From Draconibacterium sp. (lineage in GTDB: Bacteria; Bacteroidota; Bacteroidia; Bacteroidales; Prolixibacteraceae), in NCBI GenBank assembly GCA_030595485.1, contig JAUVDE010000001.1:1-35792 (forward strand): DNA of 35,792 nt, in the 5' to 3' direction. The translations under genes and the position numbers were made by a program. The notes beneath the pieces are model-generated. The model was not told the origin of the DNA, ran no database searches, and worked only from the letters and a program-made list of their open reading frames with translations. Positions 30,040 through 35,792 of this stretch are shown here, piece after piece. How positions within the stretch are numbered: the first letter of the stretch is position 1; each line of letters begins with the position of its first letter.

Positions 30040-32016
30040 ATGCAAAAGCCGGAACTTCTTCTTCCCGTTGGAAATCCTGAATCGTTTTATGCCGCTCTTA
30101 AAGGGGGTGCCGATGCCATTTATTTGGGTTTGAAACAATTTAATGCCCGTGGACGTGCTAAAAATTTTACCAACGGACAACTTTCTACAATTTTAAAGGA
30201 GGCAAAAAAGAATAAGGTTTTGGTTTACATAACGCTAAATACAGTTATTAAGAACCACGAAATTCCTGAGCTTATCGATTATTTGCATTTTTTGCAACAA
30301 GCAAAAGTTGATGGAGTAATTATCCAGGACTGGGGTGTGTTTTATATAGCCAAAACCTATTTCCCAAATCTGGTTTTGCATGCCAGCACGCAAATGGGAA
30401 TTCATAATTCCTTGGGTGCAAACTATGGCGGTAAAAATGGCATGGAACGCGTGGTTTTAGCACGTGAATTAACCTTGCGTGAACTTCAAAAAATTTGTAA
30501 GAATAGCACAGTTGAAACGGAGGTCTTTATTCATGGCGCACTTTGTTACTCTTTTTCTGGAATGTGCTTATACAGCAGTTATGCAGGTGGGAGAGGAGCC
30601 AATCGTGGCCTTTGTACACAACCTTGCCGACGAACGTACTCGTCTTCAAAAAAAGACCAATATCTTTTTAATTTAAAAGATAATCAGCTACTTGATTTGG
30701 TGGATGAGTTTGAAAAAATGGGCGTCACAAGCTTGAAAATAGAAGGCCGCATGAAATCGGGTGAGTACACTTACCGTGTTGCACAAGCCTACCGTATGTC
30801 TTTAGATGATAAAAGTTCAACGGAACAAGCCAAAGAACTTTTGTCGATGGATTTTGGTCGTGAAAAGACAGCCTATTTTATGGGCAAAGATATTAGAATG
30901 GCTGTTTCGAATAAAACGGTTGCGGGTGTCGCACTTGGGAGAGTGGCAAGTATTCAAGGGCCATATGTTTTATTGTCATCGAAAATGAAAATTGAGCCTG
31001 GCTTCCGTTTGCGTTTTCATATTCCGAATTCTGAAAAACAAGAATCGGTTAAAGTACGCGAAGTAAGTTTTGAAAACGGTTTGTATAAAATACATACCGG
31101 AGGAAAGCAGGTGAAAGCGAAAAGCGAAGTTTACCTTTCAGGAATTAACGATGTTAAGTTTCCGTCGAAGCTTGACGAAAATCGTGAGAGACAATCTCAA
31201 ATTAACCACGGTTTTAAACGGAAGATTATTAATGAATTAAAGGCTAAACCGGTTTCGAAAAGGGAAGAATATTATTTCAGAATTAATTCAATGGAATGGC
31301 TACGCAAAATTAATTTTAACGAGCTGGACGGGCTTTTTCTTTCTTTTTCTAAAATTACCTGGAGTCGATTTAATCCTGATGTTCCTTTTATTCAGAAGTT
31401 CAAAGACAAAGTTTATGTGGAACTCCCCAAATTTATTCAGGAAGATGCACTGCCGTTTTATCGCGACTTAGTAGCTAAAATGGTGAAAAGTGGTATTCGT
31501 AATTTTGTAATTAGTCACTTGTCGCAGAAGGAATTAATTCCTTCCAATTGTAAAATAATTACCAACGAAAATGTGTACGTTTTTAACGATGCAGCTGCTA
31601 AATGTTTTAATAACGAAGGCGTTGCCATGTTTAGCTATCCACAAGAAATAGATTTTGAAACGTTATTTTCCTTATCAGATAAGAGTGGTATTGTTCCGGT
31701 ATATTTTCACCCTGAGCTTTTTTACTCTCGCATGCCCATTGCAATGACATCTGAAAATGATGATTTAACGGATGATATGAATTTGCGTTTACATCGGTAC
31801 CGACGAAATGGAATTACTTCAATTGTTCCAACAACGCCGGTATCTATTTCGCAGTCGAGGACAAAACTTAATAAACAAGGTTTCTTTCGTTACTTAATTG
31901 ATTTGAGTTACGAACCTGTTTCGAAAAACAGAGCTAAAACCATAACGAACCGCATTCGAAAAGCAGAACAAATTCAACCATCAAATACTTTCAATTTTAA
32001 TAAGGGCTTGAAGTAG
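30040..32016 (+). CDS. peptidase U32 family protein, RlhA-like
   Basis: 658 residues from the ATG at 30040 (a TTG at 30022 lies in the promoter). The N-terminal TIM-barrel-like part has KPELLLPVGNPESFYAA, GADAIYLGL and HASTQMGIHN. The U32 signature EVFIHGALCYSFSGMC is at about 161-176 and is followed by RGANRGLCTQPCRR. C169, C176, C192 and C196 are likely iron-sulfur ligands. The C-terminal 350 residues form the extra domain of long U32 proteins. Length and layout match RlhA, which hydroxylates a 23S rRNA cytidine in E. coli, rather than the shorter TrhP or UbiU/UbiV. A role in RNA hydroxylation is inference; protease activity is doubtful. Confidence 0.82.
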   Translation: MQKPELLLPVGNPESFYAALKGGADAIYLGLKQFNARGRAKNFTNGQLSTILKEAKKNKVLVYITLNTVIKNHEIPELIDYLHFLQQAKVDGVIIQDWGVFYIAKTYFPNLVLHASTQMGIHNSLGANYGGKNGMERVVLARELTLRELQKICKNSTVETEVFIHGALCYSFSGMCLYSSYAGGRGANRGLCTQPCRRTYSSSKKDQYLFNLKDNQLLDLVDEFEKMGVTSLKIEGRMKSGEYTYRVAQAYRMSLDDKSSTEQAKELLSMDFGREKTAYFMGKDIRMAVSNKTVAGVALGRVASIQGPYVLLSSKMKIEPGFRLRFHIPNSEKQESVKVREVSFENGLYKIHTGGKQVKAKSEVYLSGINDVKFPSKLDENRERQSQINHGFKRKIINELKAKPVSKREEYYFRINSMEWLRKINFNELDGLFLSFSKITWSRFNPDVPFIQKFKDKVYVELPKFIQEDALPFYRDLVAKMVKSGIRNFVISHLSQKELIPSNCKIITNENVYVFNDAAAKCFNNEGVAMFSYPQEIDFETLFSLSDKSGIVPVYFHPELFYSRMPIAMTSENDDLTDDMNLRLHRYRRNGITSIVPTTPVSISQSRTKLNKQGFFRYLIDLSYEPVSKNRAKTITNRIRKAEQIQPSNTFNFNKGLK

Positions 32017-32068
32017 GAAGAAAGTTTGCAGTAATCAGTCTCAGTGTTCCGATTTTGTAAGCACAAAA

Positions 32069-32098
32069 AAAGACAAGCCCGAAACCGAACTTGTCTTT
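32069..32098 (-). terminator. intrinsic terminator of rho
   Basis: AAAGACAAG (32069-32077) pairs with CTTGTCTTT (32090-32098). On the minus strand the stem is followed by a run of seven T. It may also stop transcripts of the U32 gene from the other side. Confidence 0.8.
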
Positions 32099-32120
32099 CA
32101 TATATTATTTTCAACTATTT

Positions 32121-33959
32121 TTATCCGTCGTTCATTGATGCAAGGAACTCTTCAGTGTTTTTTGCACGCATGAGTCGTGTTTTAATGAATTCCATTGCTT
32201 CCAGCGAATTCATATCGCCCAGGTAGTTGCGTAAAATCCATAATTTATCCAAAACTTCTTTTCTAAATAATAAATCTTCGCGACGTGTACTTGACGTTGG
32301 AATATCCACGGCAGGGAAAATACGTTTGTTCGAAAGTTTCCTGTCGAGTTGTAATTCCATGTTACCGGTCCCTTTAAATTCTTCGAAAATTACTTCATCC
32401 ATTTTCGAACCGGTTTCTGTTAGGGCAGTTGCAAGAATGGTTAAAGAACCACCATCTTCGATGTTACGTGCAGCACCAAAGAAACGTTTTGGTTTGTGCA
32501 ATGCGTTAGCGTCGACACCACCCGAAAGTACTTTACCCGATGGAGGTTGAACCGTATTGTATGCACGTGCCAAACGTGTAATCGAGTCGAGCAGAATAAC
32601 CACATCGTGACCACATTCTGTAAGCCTTTTAGCTTTCTCTAAAACAATATTTGCAATTCGTACATGTTTGTCGGCTGGCTCGTCGAAAGTTGACGAAATA
32701 ACCTCGGCATTTACGCTGCGTGCCATGTCTGTAACTTCTTCCGGACGTTCGTCGATAAGAAGAACAATCATATAAACTTCGGGATGATTAGCTGCAATTG
32801 CATTTGCAATTTCTTTTAAAAGAACAGTTTTACCTGTTTTAGGCTGAGCAACAATCAATCCACGTTGACCTTTTCCTATTGGCGCAAACAAGTCCACTAC
32901 ACGTGTTGAAATACTGTCCTGACCATTTCCAATTAACGTGAACTTTTCATCAGGGAAAAGAGGTACTAAATGTTCGAAAGGAACACGGTCGCGAATGTAT
33001 TCAGGACTGCGTCCGTTAATCTCGTTTACTTTTATGAGCGGGAAATATTTTTCACCTTCTTTTGGTGGACGAACAGTACCTGTAACAGTATCACCCGTTT
33101 TTAAACCGAACAATTTAATTTGCGACTGCGAAACATAAATATCGTCAGGCGAATTCAGGTAGTTGAAATCCGATGAGCGAAGGAAACCATATCCATCCTG
33201 CAGAATTTCCAAAACACCTGTGTTGGAAATAATACCTTCAAATTCGAAATTGCGTTGTTTCTGACGGTTGTTATTGTTCTGATTCGCTTGTCTTTGCTGG
33301 CCTTCGTTTCTTTTTGGTTCAGGCTTTTGCTGTCCGTCATTTCGTTTAGTATCCGCTTTTTGTGTTGGCTGTTCGCCTTGCGGTTCAGCTTGTGGCTGTG
33401 CTTGCTGTCTCTGCTGTTGCTGAGCTTGCTTAATCGGTTTGAATTGCGAAACTTTTTTCTCCTCTTTTTTAACCGGAGGAGTTGCTGCAGCCGGCGTTTG
33501 ATCAGCCTCTTTCTTAACCTCTTCACCTTCCGGTTTTTCGCGGTTAAAGCCTTTAATAATTGATTTTATTTGATCTTGACGCGATTGAACACCGTCAGCC
33601 TTTTTATCGCCTTGTTTTTGTGGAGGTTGTTTTTTGCGTGGTCCGGCGCCAACTTTCTCACGCTTAATAGTTTCTACCCTCTGGCGAGGACGTTTCTGGC
33701 GTCGAGGTTCTTCTTTTTCAACTTCCTCTTTTTTGGTCGTTTTTTTAATTAAACCAAGCAATCCTCCTTTTTCTTCTTTTTTCTCTTTAGGAGCATACTT
33801 ACGTTCCTTCTTTTCGGCTTCTAAAATAGCCTGTGTATCTAAAATCTTATAAATTAAATCTTGTTTTTTGTAAGATTCAACTCGTTTGATCTTAAGCTCC
33901 TTAGCAATGTCCTTTAACTCAGGAACGAGCTTTTTATTCAATTCTAAAATATCGTACAT
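32121..33959 (-). CDS. rho: transcription termination factor Rho with long disordered insertion
   Basis: 612 residues, against about 420 in E. coli. The N-terminal Rho_N helical domain covers about 1-48. It is followed by a low-complexity segment (about 50-235) rich in K, E, Q, N, P and R, with runs such as QQQQRQQAQPQAE and NQNNNNRQKQRN. The cold-shock-like RNA-binding domain (about 238-315) has GVLEILQDGYGFLRS. The hexameric ATPase follows: Walker A QPKTGKT near 370, VLLIDERPEEVTDM, Walker B VVILLDSITRLARAYN, Q-loop and R-loop regions, ending LRKEVL-like FRKEVLDKLWIL. It terminates untranslated transcripts. Long insertions of this kind are known in Bacteroidota Rho, where in Bacteroides one promotes phase separation. 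Confidence 0.95.
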   Translation of the reverse strand: MYDILELNKKLVPELKDIAKELKIKRVESYKKQDLIYKILDTQAILEAEKKERKYAPKEKKEEKGGLLGLIKKTTKKEEVEKEEPRRQKRPRQRVETIKREKVGAGPRKKQPPQKQGDKKADGVQSRQDQIKSIIKGFNREKPEGEEVKKEADQTPAAATPPVKKEEKKVSQFKPIKQAQQQQRQQAQPQAEPQGEQPTQKADTKRNDGQQKPEPKRNEGQQRQANQNNNNRQKQRNFEFEGIISNTGVLEILQDGYGFLRSSDFNYLNSPDDIYVSQSQIKLFGLKTGDTVTGTVRPPKEGEKYFPLIKVNEINGRSPEYIRDRVPFEHLVPLFPDEKFTLIGNGQDSISTRVVDLFAPIGKGQRGLIVAQPKTGKTVLLKEIANAIAANHPEVYMIVLLIDERPEEVTDMARSVNAEVISSTFDEPADKHVRIANIVLEKAKRLTECGHDVVILLDSITRLARAYNTVQPPSGKVLSGGVDANALHKPKRFFGAARNIEDGGSLTILATALTETGSKMDEVIFEEFKGTGNMELQLDRKLSNKRIFPAVDIPTSSTRREDLLFRKEVLDKLWILRNYLGDMNSLEAMEFIKTRLMRAKNTEEFLASMNDG

Positions 33960-33991
33960 TATGGTATTGTTATAACTTTTACTCGATTAAT

Positions 33992-34045
33992 AATTGTTGA
34001 ATTTTTTTTGGAACAATTGACGAGGGGAATGATTTCGTTGAAATC
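33992..34045 (-). promoter_or_regulatory. rho 5' leader with two inverted repeats
   Basis: The predicted 85-base leader contains GATTTC-aac-GAAATC (34045-34031 on the minus strand) and AATTGTT...AACAATT (34018-33992, 12-base loop containing an A-run). rho is autoregulated through its leader in several bacteria; here that is only a possibility. The first dyad lies right at the predicted transcription start, so it may instead be an operator. Confidence 0.35.
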
Positions 34046-34050
34046 GGTTG

Positions 34051-34082
34051 CAAGTATAAATAATTACTGTGTTCTAAACAAG
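34051..34082 (-). promoter_or_regulatory. candidate promoter of rho
   Basis: On the minus strand CTTG (34082-34079), a 20-base spacer and TATACTTG (34058-34051), each with one mismatch to TTTG and TAnnTTTG. The predicted start near 34044 gives an 85-base leader. Confidence 0.45.
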
Positions 34083-34267
34083 AATCCTGCTCTCTTTTTT
34101 CCTTATTCCCCTTAATACTTACTAATTTAGTGTTTTGCTCCCTTATTACAAAATTTATTTATTAGCTTTTTGATTTCAAATGACTTAGGATTGTTTATCT
34201 GTTAGAAGATATACGTTTGAAACGCTGAAAAGTTTAAATTGGTGTTCCCATTGTTGTTAAAAAAGCT
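34083..34267. other. AT-rich spacer upstream of the rho promoter
   Basis: The 308-base gap between rho and the DUF5916 gene holds the rho leader and promoter at one end. In the remainder I see no gene and no strong terminator, only T-rich stretches on the plus strand and a weak AAAGCTTT dyad near 34263. Confidence 0.4.
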
Positions 34268-35792
34268 TTAAAAGCGAATGTTGTATTTAAGTTTAAGGCG
34301 AAGTGCGCTGGCATCCATAAAGTAATTATTCTCTTTTTCTAGAAAATTAGTAGTCCATACCAGTATAATCTCATTACCCGGTTTTAAAATCCATTGAAAG
34401 CGAGATTGCCAGCATATACTATTACTGGCATTATCGTATTGAAAGTAATTGTAAAGTGTAAGGGTTGGACTAAACAATATATTTGCATTCATTTGGTAAA
34501 TGTTGGCTGTAAATTCACCATCGGGTAGCTTCACGTTGCTCTGGTGAAATTTTCCGCCAAGAAAAAAGGGAACTGCAACTTTCCAATTCACTTCTAAATC
34601 GATATCCTTGCGGTAACCCGTGAAAAAATCACCAAAACCGTAACTGGCTTCGCCCCAAACATTTCTTGCACCTTTTGTTTCTACTGAAACCTGTTGAAAC
34701 CACCATTCATATTCACCAGCCGGAATAACATAGTCATCATAAATGTTAAAATCTTCACTTAGCATTTCGTACTGATTGCTTACCGAATAATTAAGGTCTT
34801 CGCCCGACATAAAACGAATTCCCAGCGGCGTTAATTTTATTTCGCGTGTCTCCAATTCACTCGTTTCCAGATTTGATACAAAATCGAAATCGCCTCCAAA
34901 TTCAAGCTGCAAAATTCCCCATTTATTTGGTCGCGGTCCAAATTCTAATTCTCCGTAGGTTTCTTTAATATTGGTTCGTGGAACAAATCCCATTCCGGCA
35001 ATAAAATTTTCGCCAATTTGATGGTAGCCAAGTCGTGCACTAATTAAGTCGTTAGGGTAAACCGCCTGGATCCCCCACGAACTATTGTCGCCTTCAATAT
35101 CTTTTGTATTTGATTTCATCCCAAATAAAAAGAAGGATATATTTTTATCTTCTTGAAATGTAGATGTGGCCAATTTCAGGTCGGCGCCTGCAACGTAATT
35201 CTCATCGCCACCGAGTGCATTGCCATAAGTGCTGATAATGCCAACCGACGACTGTGCTCCAAGGTTTCGGGTTACACGAGCCACGGTAAAGTTATTGTCT
35301 CCAAGGTCGCGATCGTCGTTAATATACATCATTCCAATGTTCCAATCGTCAACCTGTCCTATTAATTTAGCTCCAACATTTATTCGAATAGGATTTCCGT
35401 TTTCATCTAAACCCATACGACGCGAGAAAAAAGGTATAATTTTTTTTGCGGCTTCACTACGGCTATCTCCTTCAATTCCAAACTGAAAATAGTTGGCACC
35501 ATCTAAAAAAAAATCACGTTTTTCGGGGTAGTGCAAACTAAAACGGGTGAGGTTAATCTGACGGTCGTCTACCTCGGTTTCAGCAAAATCGGTGTTTATA
35601 CTTAATGACGATTTTAGGCTGGGTGTAATCTGGTAAAACATATCCAAACCCCCGGTTAGTTTTCCTTTGTTATCTTCGCCGTTTTTTGTGTCGAGTCCGG
35701 TTAAAAGATAAGGCGAAATATCCAATCCAATTCCTTGTGTAATATCCTCAATTCCTTCTAATTTCCCAGCGTCGGAAACCTGAAATTTATGT
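34268..35792 (-). CDS. DUF5916 family outer-membrane barrel protein, 5' end outside the window
   Basis: The 3' 508 codons are present; the frame stays open to the right edge. The upstream residues read VSDAGKLEGIEDITQGIGLD, joining the GLDISPYLLTG segment that opens the DUF5916 domain. The rest is a beta-barrel pattern: TDFAETEVDDRQINLTRFS, PEKRDFFLDGANYFQFG, FFSRRMGLDENGNPIRI, GMMYINDDRD and a final aromatic strand LRLKLKYNIRF, as expected for insertion into the outer membrane. The missing N-terminal part would hold the signal peptide and a CBM9-like domain. Transport or binding of a carbohydrate-related ligand is a guess from that domain. No partner genes are visible. Confidence 0.8.
   Translation of the reverse strand, partial: HKFQVSDAGKLEGIEDITQGIGLDISPYLLTGLDTKNGEDNKGKLTGGLDMFYQITPSLKSSLSINTDFAETEVDDRQINLTRFSLHYPEKRDFFLDGANYFQFGIEGDSRSEAAKKIIPFFSRRMGLDENGNPIRINVGAKLIGQVDDWNIGMMYINDDRDLGDNNFTVARVTRNLGAQSSVGIISTYGNALGGDENYVAGADLKLATSTFQEDKNISFFLFGMKSNTKDIEGDNSSWGIQAVYPNDLISARLGYHQIGENFIAGMGFVPRTNIKETYGELEFGPRPNKWGILQLEFGGDFDFVSNLETSELETREIKLTPLGIRFMSGEDLNYSVSNQYEMLSEDFNIYDDYVIPAGEYEWWFQQVSVETKGARNVWGEASYGFGDFFTGYRKDIDLEVNWKVAVPFFLGGKFHQSNVKLPDGEFTANIYQMNANILFSPTLTLYNYFQYDNASNSICWQSRFQWILKPGNEIILVWTTNFLEKENNYFMDASALRLKLKYNIRF

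Noticed and set aside
33155..33526. Long reading frames on other strands or frames within rho
   Set aside because: They lie entirely over the low-complexity insertion; the biased codons keep other frames open. The rho frame itself explains the sequence.
1..35792. Mobile elements, CRISPR arrays, tRNA genes and phage genes
   Set aside because: I looked for terminal repeats, transposase motifs, regular direct repeats and tRNA T-loop sequences in the gaps and found none.

Overview
The window looks like ordinary chromosome of a member of the Bacteroidota. The evidence is AT-rich DNA, promoters of the Bacteroidota type (-33 TTTG, about 20 bp, -7 TAnnTTTG), a protease with a type IX secretion C-terminal sorting domain, a DUF6249 protein, a DUF5916 barrel protein, and a Rho factor with a long disordered insertion. 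A Marinilabiliales/Prolixibacteraceae-like host is plausible but is inference only. I see no tRNA, rRNA, CRISPR array, IS element, phage gene or plasmid gene.

Layout. 1-5 kb: a YhhN-type lysoplasmalogenase, an ECF sigma factor with a membrane-protein partner, a divergent DUF6249 gene, an M64 metallopeptidase and an MscS/YbdG-like channel. 5-7.8 kb: an ammonium transporter gene flanked by two paralogous Lrp/AsnC regulators, with a 31-bp interrupted palindrome just upstream of the transporter. 7.8-12.3 kb: genes acting on the ribosome. The 23S rRNA methyltransferase rlmB lies downstream of an ABC-F ATPase (TAATG stop/start overlap), and rlmD runs divergently. The gap between ABC-F and rlmD holds the most unusual element of the window: two tandem, similar mini-ORFs (MVGFIFNK and MIGFVFRGL) inside a strongly structured leader-like stretch that ends in terminator-like U-tracts. 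12.4-17.5 kb: a beta-propeller/OmpA protein, an SO_0444-type permease with a C-terminal HMA domain, a DUF1080 lipoprotein and a DEAD-box helicase. 17.6-19 kb: a stand-alone archaeal-type ThrRS editing domain behind two small CxxCH heme proteins. 19-26 kb: a secreted trypsin-like protease, a second MscS channel, a SnoaL/CaMKII-association-like protein, a TlpA-type thioredoxin-like protein and a GT2 glycosyltransferase. 26-29.3 kb: a second ECF sigma cassette (sigma, probable anti-sigma, DUF4097-like adhesin) and a secreted protein of unknown function. 29.3-35.8 kb: an Asp/Glu racemase, a U32 (RlhA-like) protein, rho with its leader, and the 3' part of a DUF5916 barrel gene that runs off the right edge.

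Themes. RNA and translation maintenance is prominent (rlmB, rlmD, ABC-F, a U32 protein, a DEAD-box helicase, the editing domain, rho). Regulation of ammonium uptake by local Lrp-family proteins is suggested by gene order and inverted repeats. Two independent ECF sigma/anti-sigma modules are present. Several annotated starts were moved inward because the longest reading began at a TTG, in two cases a TTG that is itself part of a -7 promoter box.
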